Shown here one piece after another: positions 1-35,000 of a stretch of 64,000 nt of DNA. The stretch spans positions 7,043,845 through 7,107,844 of the forward strand of contig OU744453.1 of NCBI GenBank assembly GCA_916610825.1. Reading direction: 5' to 3'. The position numbers were made by a program, and so were the translations under genes. Source of the DNA: Haliclystus octoradiatus. Lineage: Eukaryota > Cnidaria > Staurozoa > Stauromedusae > Haliclystidae. Numbering within the stretch: position 1 is the stretch's first letter; every line of letters begins with the position of its first letter. Below the pieces are notes generated by a model, which did no database searches, was not told the origin of the DNA, and saw only the letters and a program-made list of their open reading frames with translations.

Positions 1-60
1 GATCGATGTTCAGTAATGTCAGTGTTATTGAAATACAGAAATATAAGTCATTGATTTGAT

Positions 61-400
61 GTTGCCATAATGAAGCTAGATTCGATATGTTTCTTCATTG
101 CAAGAAATATCACATTCATAGATTTGTGAACAAAAAAGCAGTATCAACGTGCACAATTATCTACATTATGGTTTCTTTCAACAAAATTCTTTATTCTACA
201 TTACATCTTTGGTAAACGGTCTTAGCAAATCACAAAACACGTCTATGTTGTTTTACTGCCATCGAAACACTTCTTGTGATATATTCCAGTTACCAGATTT
301 CATCCCTATGAAAACTCAAAACCGAGTTTGTGATGTCAAAAATTCGGTTTTGAAAAAAATTGTATTTTTTTTTCAAAACAATTATTGCCGGTCAATAATG
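61..400 (+). repeat. Dispersed repeat C, copy 1
   Basis: About 340 bp that matches 46310-46645 in the same orientation. Shared blocks include GTAAACGGTCTTAGCAAATC, AAGAAATATCACATTCATAG and the final CAATAATGCCCC. No clear terminal repeats or coding capacity; class unknown. Confidence 0.7.
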
Positions 401-648
401 CCCCTTCAATGCGCTCTTTTGAGAAAAAATGTTCATCTCGGCAGTGCAATTCATGTATTTTTCGTAAATCCTTTTTCTTTGTAAGAAAAAAATGGTTGAC
501 TGTGAAAAACTTAAACAAAAGATTTGTCTACTGATATCTTGTGAGGGCAGTTATTTCTATTGTTTACTAACAATTAAATATTGTATTCATAAACAATAGG
601 GTTAGTTGAATACAATTGCGATACTAAAAATCTCAATACCCAAACACA

Positions 649-831
649 ATGAAACCCTGTAGGCCTATATATCGGCCACCTATGAGAGAAAGATAAATTG
701 ACCACTATAGACAGGTGGCCTTTATATACAGGTTTGATTCAATAGAAAATACTATTTTAGACATTGCAAGAGTGACCACTATAGACAGGTGGCCGCTGTA
801 TAGACGTGACCGTTATAACAGGTTTGACTGT
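649..831 (+). repeat. MITE family A copy
   Basis: Copy of the common pogo/Tc1-like MITE. It contains GATAAATTGACCACTATAGA, GATTCAATAGAAAATACTA and ends CAGGTTTGACTG. Family ends are CAGTSAAACCTGT and its inverse, with TA at both sides. Confidence 0.75.
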
Positions 832-882
832 GTTCCTATTCTCTATTGATCTAGAATCTCCTTCTTTTTGTACTATTTACAG

Positions 883-22772
<21,890 letters not shown>

Positions 22773-23026
22773 AATACAAAAGTGATTATAAAATCTACAT
22801 AATTTTTTATCCTTATTATCAACCACTGTAAGTGTGTTTCATTAGCCTCAACTTTTAATTATATTTCAAAAGTCGAGAGGATAAAATTTTAAATTAGATT
22901 ACATATAAATTTTTCACAGAGAGTTTGTACATTTTTTTTGTTGATACATTTAAATTAAATTTACAATTTTTATTATCCATAACAAAATATTTTTCAAAAT
23001 ATAATTGATCAAATATATTCTACATT
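22773..23026. other. Intergenic gap between convergent genes
   Basis: This 254-bp AT-rich spacer separates the phosphatase stop codon from the XRN1 stop codon and must hold both 3' UTRs. I see no canonical AATAAA on the + strand; ATTAAA at 22954-22959 is a weak candidate for the phosphatase. It lies only about 10 bp from the XRN1 signal on the other strand, so the transcripts probably overlap. Confidence 0.7.
22969..22974 (-). promoter_or_regulatory. XRN1: Candidate XRN1 polyadenylation signal AATAAA
   Basis: TTTATT on the + strand reads AATAAA on the coding strand, about 53 bp beyond the XRN1 stop codon. It is the only canonical signal close to the stop. Position and sequence fit; use is inferred. 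Confidence 0.55.
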
Positions 23027-26000
23027 CTACTTTTTTGCACCAAAGAAACTTGGGGCTAATAATCTTTGTTTCCGTTGACTAGCTTGCTTTGAGGTTTCAT
23101 CATTTTTACTTTCGTTGCTTTCTGGTTTAGTAACTGGGCTATCTTTTTTAGCATTAGAATCACGTTGTGTTTCCTTTTTAGGAGTAACAATGTTGACATT
23201 ACGTTTACTGTGTTCGTTTGTAGTTGATGCAGCTTGCACTTTGGGTTTTGCAGTCACTGCGTGTGATTTTGTGCTTTCCTTTTTGCCTTGCTTCTGTCTT
23301 ACCATTACCTAAGATAAATAAAATACAAAATAGTACATATATACAGTGTAGCCTGTCACCGGTGTAACTGCAAGTTGTAAAATTTTCATTGCAGTTATCT
23401 GAACTTGCACTTATCCAAAATTGTTTAACAAGGACATGACTACAAAATAGTCAATATAGTTTTAAAGCCAGGTTGCATATAAGCAGGGATTTCACTCATC
23501 TGAATTGCAGTCAAGCCGGTTCCACTGTAGCTAAATGTATACAGTGAAATTTGTATATAACAACCAACTATTAGAGCTAGAGAAATTGACCACTATAGAC
23601 AGGTGGTCTTTATATACATGGTTGACTCAATAGAAAATACAATTTCACACATTACAATAGTGATTAGTGACCACTATCTAACTATTAGTTACAAATAGTG
23701 AAGTTAGCATTACAGTATAGTACACTCAAATGCAAGTCAAAATTGCAAATGATTTCTATTGCATTTTAACCCGACTTACACTTACCAAAAAATGTTTAAT
23801 ACAAGCAGGAATTTCACTTAGTAGTAGAATAGACAGTCACATTATAGGAATGTGTCGTCCCTGTTACACCTTCACGATACTAAGCATTATGAAAAGATAC
23901 TACTCTCCCATAGCCCCGATGAAACATCCAATTTCATTTATCTGGATTGCATTCAATCAAAGTTACATTATACAATTAACTAAATGTGTTTGTAGCTGTA
24001 CTGCTGTTCATTACTTGTGAAACAAAAATTAAAACTGGACAAAAACAATGAGATTGTTGTGCCACCCTAAATCGGTAGTAATGACTGCAAATGAGAAGTA
24101 AACTTGTTTTATGGACAAGCTAAACAACTTACATTCACTCTCTAAATCTTCATTAACGTTATAACTTGCAGGTAGAACATAGATAACAACTGTATATTGC
24201 AAGGTCTCCTGCCCAAAAACGTATTACATATGTTCAATATAGTTGAAATACCAACCTGATGTGGAACAAAACTGCTAGCTTTTGGACTGGGCGATCTGTT
24301 CGGTGTATTACGTGGATGCTGTTTTTGAGGTTGATGATGTTGCTGCTGTGCTAGTGGTGGCGGAGGCATACCAGTTGGAAAAGCAGGCATTGCCATTGGT
24401 GGAAAGTGTGGTTGCTGCTGAAAAGGCACACCCATCATCGGGTACATTGGCGGTTGTTGAGATTGTGGTTGTTGCTGGATGGAAAGAATAACATCATAAT
24501 AGTAGGTGTCAATTGACACAAAAGATTTAACCAATAACTATATATTCTTCTGAAGGTAGTAATCAAAGTCTCGAAGTATTTACAGCAAAACCTATTTAAA
24601 TCAGTAGTTGTGCGAGCGACAAGTTGCAGTTGTAGAGATCGCGCAAGACATTTGATGAGTTACTGAGTATCACTATACTTTTTCCCAGTTATAATGGGTT
24701 CACTTATGATCAAGGTCAAGTTAATTCACCTTCTCCAATATAAATGCTTCAGAACCAAGGGTGGGTGAATACTCCTCTTCAACAATAACATTTGGGTAAA
24801 ATACCTAAATAGCAGTCACGCATTCAGGGTTTGACAAAACCTGGCAACTATGCTTTTGGAAGGTTGGCCAAAGTTCCAAAGAAGATTGATATAATTTTCA
24901 GATAAGTTTCAGTCAGAAGGTGTTGATTAATAATTAAAATTCCTGGAAGGAGGAAAGATCTGTCGGACCCTGCATACATTGTTCTCTAACGTGATTGTCA
25001 CATACCAATGCATTTAAAGCAATTCCGGCCGCACTTTCAGATGCCTCATGACGATTCGTACAAATTGCTCCACCACAACGAAACAACTGTCCAATCAGAA
25101 CAACAGCATGAACGCCCTGTGAAAATAAAGAAAACAATTTAAATATGATACTATTATTAACTCATGAATACTGTAACTTCAACTTCAAGATGAGAACTGC
25201 TAGGATGGTAATGAAATACCAACTAGACACAATTGACAGTAAGTGTCCAAAATTGTCCAACAAAACATTCCGAACAATTTTATAACGCAATAGTTTCGTA
25301 CCTGTCCAGTTGAAGAATAGATGTAATGTGGCGTTGGTAGATTAAGACTCAAACAGACATTTTGAAGCGTAGCAGATGCTGATGGATTTCTGAAAGTACA
25401 AATACATACAAGTCATTAATAGCATAACATTTGATTCAGAAATGAAATTGAGAAAAATATGACTTTTGTCAAAGGGGCAAAATGACTGGTGGACTCTAAG
25501 CGTTTGTCGTTTGTTACTGACATCGATCGTTGAATTTATGTTAAGCTTAATTCATGATGAGCTTGTAGCGGCCGCCGGCCGCTTTAATGAGAGGTCTATC
25601 AAACACAGACATCAGTGTAACACCGAATCGATATAATCCTCAACGATCTTTTGAACTGTAGTAATGCCTTGCATGTATAAAAAATGAAAGACATTTAGCA
25701 ACATTTTATTAATAAAGTTTTAAGATAAGAGCCAAGGATTAGCTACAGAAAAACTACTGTATTCCTCCCCCTAGTCCATAGTTTGATGGCCACACATGCG
25801 TCCTAGTCAAGATTCGTATTCACAAGGTAGCATGCATTGTATAGTCACATGATTCAAATAGCAAAATTTCGCTGTTCAGAAATATCATTTTTAAGAATAA
25901 ATTGTAATTTATCAAAGCTATCTTTTATTTTTCTTGTGAGACACAATGATTTTTTTATTTTTTCTTATTTAGAGAACCCTTTGAAGATATTTCTCATCTA

Positions 26001-29000
26001 ACACTACTAGAATCCAGGAAGGAGAAGTATTTTTTGGATCATAACCATCTATATCTATCTACATAATAATTATATCAATGTTTTTTTTTTAATTAATTAG
26101 CTTTCAATCTTTATATTAATGTTTTTTAATTAAATAAATTATCTTGTGTGTACTATGACAACCATTACTGCGGTATACTGCTTTATCTATAAGATTTTTT
26201 GAGAATTCCCCATACATAAAGTGGGAATAAACCCCCAGACTATCTTTACATATGTAGTAGAAACCGACGTGAAAAAAACAATGGCGCAATTTTTTTTTCG
26301 ATCTGGAAATTATTTCTTGGTGAAAAGTGCCTTCAAAGTGGTGTTTTGACCCAAATGTCGCTGAGAAAAAAAAGGGATTGGATCTAGCTTTATGACGACA
26401 AAGTCACAAGTCGTGCGGTTTGTCTAACAGACTCAAGAGTGGGCTGATCACGCGACGCTATCTTTGAGGTGACCTAGCTGCGAGAAGTCACACAAAAAAA
26501 AATTCTGACAAGGCTGAGCCATGAACAAACATATATACTCGTGAATTACGTAAAAAAAGATACAATTTGTGATTTCAGGAGCAGAATAAAATATTGAAAC
26601 GCTCAGTCGAAATAATTTCTCGTAGCGTCATTAAGCGCGATGAATCTGATATAGATTGCGGATTAACACAAATGTCAGGCGGTGCGAGTGTTCCTTTGTG
26701 ACTAGTCTAGTGACACATATTAGTTACGTATTCTGTGTGACCGCAGTACTTCTCAAATCTTAATTAGTAGACAAGTGCCCTTCAAAATAGCTTGATCTTA
26801 CGCTATATAAGTTTTAACTATTTTTAACTCTATGATCTGCAAGTTGTTCTTGAGTAAATATTTCTACAGGATATCCTTTTCATGGTATAAATGTGAATGT
26901 AAACTGACTTGATTTGCATGGGCATGCACAGACGACTTTTCCTCAAGATAGTTGGTCTGCAAAGTTTTAATTGTACTTTTTCGGATTTATTCAAGTACCG
27001 GTATTACTAAATTATTAAATAGACATTTTTCACTATTATCATTTCAACGTTTAAGTTTTAAATTGATGTTTGTATAGTAAAACTTAAACCATGTAATCGT
27101 ATAGTTTATACGACTGTATAGATAGATATATTATACTCAATACTATAGTCTAACAAAGTACCATTGAGAATTCTTCAGTACATTACATGATAGAGGGATC
27201 GGACGTTCTTATTCAAGTTTACAGCCGTATACTAGAACTACAGTAATGCAGATTCTTTATCATTTGTCGGTTTTGGGGTATATCTTCATTGCGTAAATTA
27301 TTATCCTCTCTATCAAAGTTATCTGATTAACAAAATTAGGGTTTTGCAATGTGAAGTCTCGTTCCTGATTATATATACGCCACAAAGTGATTTTACCAGT
27401 CTAGTATTCATTCCTTCGGCTAGAAAGTGGAACATGCTAGCATCATGTCGTCACAATCTGTAGTTTATAGGATGCGGTAATACAGTGCAGAAGTTACTTA
27501 GCTAGCTTTTGTGGTCACCAGAGAATATTTTGATATGTGTTAAATATGTGTGAGAATGATATGTCAAAATATAATCTGTATAACGCGCGCTACGAATGAA
27601 ATATTTTCTGATTTTTATTTTCTTGAAATTTGTGAACTTTAAAATCATTAAATCATCTGGGATTTTGCTGCTTTTAAGTTTATATGTTCTTCCTTACCTC
27701 AGTTTTGTGGGAGAGAAAAATAGATTGCCGTTACAGAGCTACGCCATCTCAAACGTAACATCGCATGATTAATCCGAACTAAAGTCTATTAGAAAAACCA
27801 CACGACTTGTGACTTTGTCGTCATAAAGCTAGATCCAATCCCTTTTTTTTCCTCAGCGACATTTGGGTCAAAACACCACTTTGGAGGCATTTTTCACCAA
27901 GAAATAATTTCCAGATCGAAAAAAAATTACGCCATTGTTTTTTTCACGTCGGTTTCTACTACATATGTAAAGATAGTCTGGGGGTTTACTCCCACTATAA
28001 GAAATCACTCTAGAGATTTAGTAGAAAGTTGCTGTTTTGACTGTGGTAGTTTAGTCAAAAATTTCTTACCCGTCCATGGCTACAGGTGACGATGGCACAT
28101 TCTGGTAATGATGCGTGTAAGGGCTGGTAACAACTGTAAAGAGATATCAAATTTAGAAAAGTTAGTACCTGTATATAGCAGCCAGTTACCAGAAGTAGAT
28201 AAATTGACCACTGCATGCAGGTAGCATCAATATACAGTGTTGATTCAATTCAATAAAAATATTACGTTAGACATTGTAAAACTTGCCACTATAGACAGGT
28301 GGCTGCTTTATAGAGGTAAATGTCATAACAGGTTTGACTATACATCAATTTGACCAATCAGATCTGATGTTATTTATTTATTATTGTGCCCGTTTAAAAA
28401 ACAAAGGCTTTAGAGATGATAGAAAACAAAGAAATCTGCTGATCGGATGGACTTCCTCTTGCCTTCAAGCATCGTAAAATTCAAACCTAGAGTGTTGACA
28501 TATTATTGTAAGAAAGGAAATGTATCATAATGTTCAAAATAATATGAAATGGCTATGGAACCCCAAACAAATTACAAAAAAATCAACAGAATTTAAATGG
28601 GAAAAATAAGAAAGGTTGTTCGGAAATGATTCAATGAAATTCAATGAGTAGTTTACATACCTTGCGGGCTCTGGTTTATCCCTGCCGTAAATGCAGCTGG
28701 GCTGTGTAGTGTTGGTCCTGGAGGACGGAAATTAGGAGATGCCAACGGATTAGTTGGGTGCTGTGAGTCACCTTTAATGGCAAGCAAACTTTTCAGCAAT
28801 CTACTGCTTTCCTGCAATGGCAAAATTCATATAACAACTTAGGATATATACAAGTAGATCTTGAGCAAAACCAATGCATGCAAATCAGGATATACAAGTA
28901 TTGCTGAACAGCTAGTCAGGTAGCAGCTACTATTATTATATCTTATAATATACAACTTGGAAAATAATTTTCTAAAGACCACACCATTATGGATAATTCA

Positions 29001-32000
29001 ACACTTGCAATACCTGTAATGCCATTGCAATAAATAAATTTGCATATATGGTAATCTTTTGATTGAGAAATTTATCTTTAAATTATCATTATCGTGAGCA
29101 CCACCACAACCGTGTTATATTTTCCATATCAGGATAGGTATTGTGGCGAGGGGGTAGATAGGGCAAGTAAATGGATCAATCTTTTACAGGTATTTTCCCA
29201 AGATAATTCAACCCCTTCTTTCAAAAGCTTTTAGAAAAATGTTTTGCATTTTATTCAATTAATACCAACCAAACCTAGAAAGCTAATAAAATGTTTGCAT
29301 CCTATAAATCTTTCAAATAAATATTTAATTAGCCATTGACATTGTTTTCTTTCTTGTAAATAAAAATGTTCACTTATTACAAAGACCTCCGAACTGCGCT
29401 ACATAAACTTTTATATAAACATCAATTAAAGAGGTTAATAGAGCCACAAAGTTAATAACTTGATATAGCATAATTAAGAATTTAAACTAAAGTTTGGCAA
29501 ACTATTTACACCCGCCCTTCGTGACAATGTAAACGAGAAACATTTCTCATGTTGAAATTCAATGTCAAAAACGAATTGCACAGGCACACAAAGAGATCCA
29601 AAATCAATATTCCTGGAAACTCATGGTGTGTATGCAATAGTTTAGGAGTGCATGCAGATAAAAAGCTGAATATTACCTCGTCAACTTCAGTCACATTTGA
29701 TTGTTGATGTATCGGTTGAGAATGTGATTCTGTACATGGTAAATAAGGTGTGTATTAGTTCAATACTGGTATGAATAATGATAATGATAATGATAGATAT
29801 AAACACAATAGTTCATCATCATCATTTATTGAGTAAACCTTATAGGCCATTTCAGGCTTTTTTACAAAGGGATTAAACGGGAAATTATAGTACACACAAG
29901 ATAATTTATTTAATTAAAAAAACATTAATATAAAGATTAAAAGCTAATTAATTAAAAAAAACATTGATATAATTATTATGTAGATAGATATAGATGGCTA
30001 TGGTCCAAAAAATACTTCTCCTTCCAGGATTCTAGTAGTGTTAGATGAGAAGTATCTTCAAATGTTAAACAATGTCGAGATAAATCCACAAAATGAATAA
30101 AATTTCTAACAATAATGGTCTTACTTTGTGTAGTACAGTATATCAGTAATCCTAATAATATATACAAATGTGGTAAAGATGTTGACTAATGACTGGAATC
30201 ATAAAAGTAAGTAATGTAGACGGTGTCGCCCTACCGAAGGCACCCGTACCACTCCTCTATTTCTAGATGAGTGGCTTTTTTCACTGAGAGCAATGATTTT
30301 AAACGCTCTTTGTTGATGCGGCTGAGGCCGTAACACTGCAGATCAATTTCAACAGATTTCATGGCAGATAGGTCTTGATTGTCAATGCGCAACGATGCGC
30401 CGCAGCTACTCACAATGCAATTCCCTCTTGACCATTCCATCTGCCATCCTCAAATGGTACTCATTTGATGTTTCAGATAAAGTCAAGGCTGAGTTGACCT
30501 TCGGGGGATTCGAACCACAGTAGATCAGAAATTATCCGATCTGAAGTTCGGTTGCTCTGCCATCTGAGCTAATCCTCCACAAATGACTGGAATCATACAC
30601 AATGTAAATGTGCAATATCTAGTGGGCTGTGATGTGAACAGAGTTACACTGTTGATCTTCAGCAGAATAATTGAGCAAGCAAATTATGTTTAACAATGTT
30701 GGACTGAAATGACTGATTTTGGTAGTTTAGTGCTTAGCAAGCTCTATATATTATCCGCAACGTCAAACAGTGACTGAGGAATTCAGAGTCAGACAAAAGT
30801 AGGAATCTTTGAATTCTAGATTTCGGAAGGTTAGAGCAAATTCAGAAGAAAATTGATATTTTTGATGACTTATTGGTCAAACATCAACAAAGAAAATTCA
30901 GAAGAAATTGTTTAAATGTCCCGCTACGATTCCAGAAGGCTGAAGCTTTTGTCGGACCCTGCTGATGATTAACCGTAATGCTTAGCTACAATTAAATCCT
31001 GCAAGATACCACATTCCAGTATTTCTTCTACATACCATTTTCTGGATTAGCCTTTCTTCCATTGCCTGGAGTTGTCTCTTGTTTCTTAGTAGGTGTAGAA
31101 TATTTTGATGTTTGATGTTTTGTTTTTGTGTGTGTGGGTGTGTTTTGTTGTTTATTTTTGTTTTGCTGGAGATTCTTCTGTGTTTTATTGCTATGTTTGA
31201 CATGCGGTTCGGGTGAAGTTCTGTTAAAACGTGGTGCTTTGCTTGCATTGAAGTGTTTTGGCGTTGAGGTAGAATTTGATGAATTGAATGATTTTTGCGA
31301 GGCATTTTGAGTCCAGGCAGGTTTCAAAACAGTAGGGTTTGCAGAATTCTTTGAAGGAAATTTCAATCGATTATCACCAAATTTTCGCTCTCCAAATGAT
31401 AAGTTTAATAATGCTTGTGAGCTCAGAAATTGGACTCTTGTTACAGGCGATCTGGGAAATAATACATAATGAATTACCGCATTAGGATACAGAATTCATG
31501 ATGGACTGATTTTTGAACTGATTATTTGATGACTCAAAAACAGAGGATAATTGTAGTTGAACAAGAAAGAATTCTCTAATTTCTACTTTCAAGCAATAAA
31601 ACATAGGAGCTGCAGTGTTGTGTGAGATCCAGAAAAAGTAGCTTTAAATGTTTGACTAGTTCAAAACAGCCATATATGCATCAAGTAAAATATAACATTT
31701 ACTTCTTAAAACATGCTTATTATTGTACAACCAAGATCATATCTTCTTGTTTCAGCTAAATTAATGATTTTGGTATTGCAATCACACACGTAGAGGGGAA
31801 TAGAAATTATGGCAATTGAAGAAAGGTTGTAGTGAGGGAGACTAACCTGCCTTTCAATGCACCCAAAAATGTGTCATCAAAGAGAATTTCATAAGTAATC
31901 ATTTTGTTATCTTCTTTCCCAGTTGCTGTTTGACCGCCTTTGACTGTAAAATTTGTAACAAATATTGAAAATTAACATAAAAATCAAAGTAATCTAGAAT

Positions 32001-35000
32001 CTCTTGTCCATTTAACAAGAATTGGAACAACTAGAGAAGCAGTTTAAGTATTGCTTGTATAGGTGGGTGTGCTTTGAATCGGATTAACGTAACATTGACT
32101 ACAAGTACAAATGCAGTACAGTAGTCAAGTCAAGTCAATAAGTCAAGTCAATGAACAGAAAAGATTGAAATTTGAACCTTGAATACCTCTGCACAAATAA
32201 ATTTCACAAACAAATAAAGACTTATCTTATGATATCGTATCAGAATATCTTTGCAATGATCAACAATTTTCAATAATCCTTTCAACATATTGGCTGTTAG
32301 AAATATTGTTGTTGAAGCAGGAACACCTGTTTTATGATGGTCACCTGCATATAACAGCCACTTCTGGTCTGTCTTGAATAGTACATTCTATTCAATCAAC
32401 CCTGTATATAAAGGTCCCTTGTATATTTCATTGTGTATTGGTAGCTCAGTGGCAAAGTGTCCGCACTCTGTGCGGGAGGCCGGGTTTCGATTCCTTGTCG
32501 GTGCACACGTTTGTATTTCTCTGAAAATCTGTTCATGTCCCCCAAATAAACAAGAATTTGTGCTTACGGGGTGACTATCAGTTCATTATCTATAGTTAAC
32601 TGAAAATGTAATACTGTATTATTATTATTATTATATAGTGGATAATTTATCTACCCTCATGGCTGTCTGTTATATACAGGTTGTAACAGAATGAAGAAAA
32701 TATTACATACTCAAACCAATGACAGTGCCACGCAGTCCAAGTGGAACAGCATTACTATGTCTGACGTTGACAACACGATCAAGAAGTTGAAATTCAGCCA
32801 TTGGGTCCGGCTCAAGACTACCAAATTGTTTTTCATGCTATAGAGAGACGGCAATAAGGGGAAACGAATGACAATTTGGTGGATTGCAAATACATAAAGA
32901 CAAGTCACTTAAATAATATGACAGAAACAAAGATTACATATTTAACATATGGATAAAATCCCCCAAAGATATATATTCAATTTAATGTTTAAAAATCAAA
33001 TATACTTGTAAACATTAGAAACCATCAGTTTACAAATACATTAAAAATCTCTTGACTGATCATTATTATTATTGTTAGCAGAGCATCCGTTACCATGGAC
33101 AACCATGCACCATTTCGAAAAAGATCGCGTCAGTCAAATCTTGTGTTGACTTTGGTTGTTTATAGGAAGTCCTATAGCCTATAAACTGAGATGAAATCCT
33201 TATTTCGCTCAATCAAATCTCTATTTAAACTCCTTGAAACATTCTACTTTGACATTACTTTTGGCTCTGCTTGTTGCTCCGCATTGGTATGATCTGATTT
33301 TTTATTCTGTTGAAATTATCATGTTGCCACAAATCGAGTAAGCTAGTAGCCTTTTTTCACCGGGGTGGTTAATTAACTGGTTGGTGTTTTTTGGAGCGCA
33401 CGTGAGTTTAATAGAAAGATGCCCTCCCTGACGCCAACCAATACTGCTCCTACCCAGGGATTAAACTCAAGACCTTGCGGGCCGAGGTCCAACGCCCTAA
33501 CGCCCTAACAACTTTACGGGCTTACTATCACATGGGTCCAACATGTTGTCAACAATCCATAATATCAAATTCTCCATTTGATGACAATTGGACATCAGCC
33601 CTAGAAGTCATTTACAGGCCATGCTGTGAGAGATCACCACATCCTTTGCGGATCGGATTGATTGCTCCAGAAAGAAGGATAAATAGATCCTTTGTGAACA
33701 GATAAATTGTTTTCCAAATGTTTAAAATTGTAAAATATAATATTTATAAAGATTTTTCTTGAGCCCTGGCCAAATGACTTTTTTATTTCGCCAACATTCA
33801 TAGGATTTAATCAGATGGATTTTGCATTTTTTGCCAACACCTTGAGGGTGGCCAAATGACTTTTTATTTTTGCCAACATTCACCGGAGTTTGTTGAATTC
33901 ATTTTCGTCAACAGCGGTTGGTAGTTTGAGGTTTGGAAACTAGTCAACTAAGCCCGCGAATCCTGAGTCAAACTACGTCATTGTTGACCAATCAGAAGAT
34001 GGTTCATATTTTCAACAAAATCCGATGAATGTTGGCGAAATAAAAAGTCATTTGGCCACTTCACCAACCATCAGTAGAGAACAATAGAACTCAACAAAAT
34101 CAGATAATGTTGGCAAATTTTTTGAATGTATTCAAAATCCCCATAAAGTGAAATTCAACTTCAGCCAACAAAATCCAAAAAGGTGAAGGTGGCCAAATGA
34201 CTTTTTATTTAGCCAACATTCATCAGATTTTGTTGAATTCATGAATGTTGGCGAAATAAAAAGTCATTTGGCCGGGACTTTAGTCATGTGTATTTGTATT
34301 AGCGGTTTTTTGTGACCAATATCTTAGGCTTTATCTTAGGCTAAACTATCCTTTATGCACATTCTTCTGAATTACCCTCATACAATGATATCACCGCTAT
34401 CAAGACAAACTTACTTTGAATAAACAATGTGGTTTAACCTTTGCACGGACAACTTCAATAGTAGCATTCTATAACAAACATACAATGTATGATTTACATA
34501 AAAAAACATCAGTGAGTTCCATTTACTTGTATATAATATTACATTTTTACAGTCAGTGAATGACCGAGAGTCAATGAATGACAAGCGCTTGTTTATTTGG
34601 GGACATAAACAAATTTGCATATACAAATAATTACTAACGATAAACATGTGTGCACCGACATATCGAACTGCGGCCTCTCGGACAGACTGTGACAATAACT
34701 CATGAACAGTTCATAATCATGTGTTATTGGGATTTAAAAACCATGAATTCGCATCAACAAACCAGACATTAATTATTTAACCCGTACTCGTAAATAGAAC
34801 AAACACTTTTATTGTCACACCCAGGACACGGGAAGCGTGCATGTCGCAGGAACCAAATCCTGCCTAGGAATTGAATAAAATAAACTTATTAGACTGACTG
34901 ACTAAGAAATAATGTGCGAGATGGCAGCAAGGTTGATATTTAAATTCTACTATGGATTACATAAATCATTACATTCAACGTAAACTGAAAAAATAGGGAA

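Larger units (their letters stand above)
1..882. other. PTPN11: Phosphatase intron, no exon seen
   Basis: I see no SH2-like coding segment here. The stretch holds a dispersed repeat (about 61-400) and a family A MITE (about 649-831). The open frame at 149-484 is covered by the repeat and is not credible as a gene. Confidence 0.6.
23027..29729 (-). other. XRN1: XRN1 C-terminal region, proline/glutamine tract and basic tail
   Basis: Exons 29677-29729, 28661-28811 and 28070-28133 encode variable linker. Exons 25302-25389 and 25006-25116 encode a conserved block ([10 protein letters not shown], then [12 protein letters not shown], then [15 protein letters not shown]) that matches the semi-conserved C-terminal block of animal XRN1 and looks like a dsRBD-type fold. 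Exon 24256-24474 is a Pro/Gln/Met-rich tract. The last exon 23027-23308 encodes a Lys/Ser/Thr-rich tail ending in GAKK and a stop. In flies and humans this tail binds decapping factors; a short peptide of that kind is not evident here. Confidence 0.82.
31036..32837 (-). other. XRN1: XRN1 SH3-like module and Asn/Lys/Thr-rich linker
   Basis: Exon 32711-32837 encodes [11 protein letters not shown] and [12 protein letters not shown], the SH3-like barrel strands, continued in 31847-31943 ([14 protein letters not shown]). Exon 31036-31451 is the longest in the window (416 bp). It starts [19 protein letters not shown] and then turns into a low-complexity Asn, Ser, Lys, Thr and Gln linker that is probably disordered. 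Confidence 0.85.

Noticed and set aside
32431-32510. Possible tRNA gene
   Set aside because: A and B boxes are present, but the acceptor stem does not pair and the sequence continues into a SINE body that also occurs at 34531-34700.
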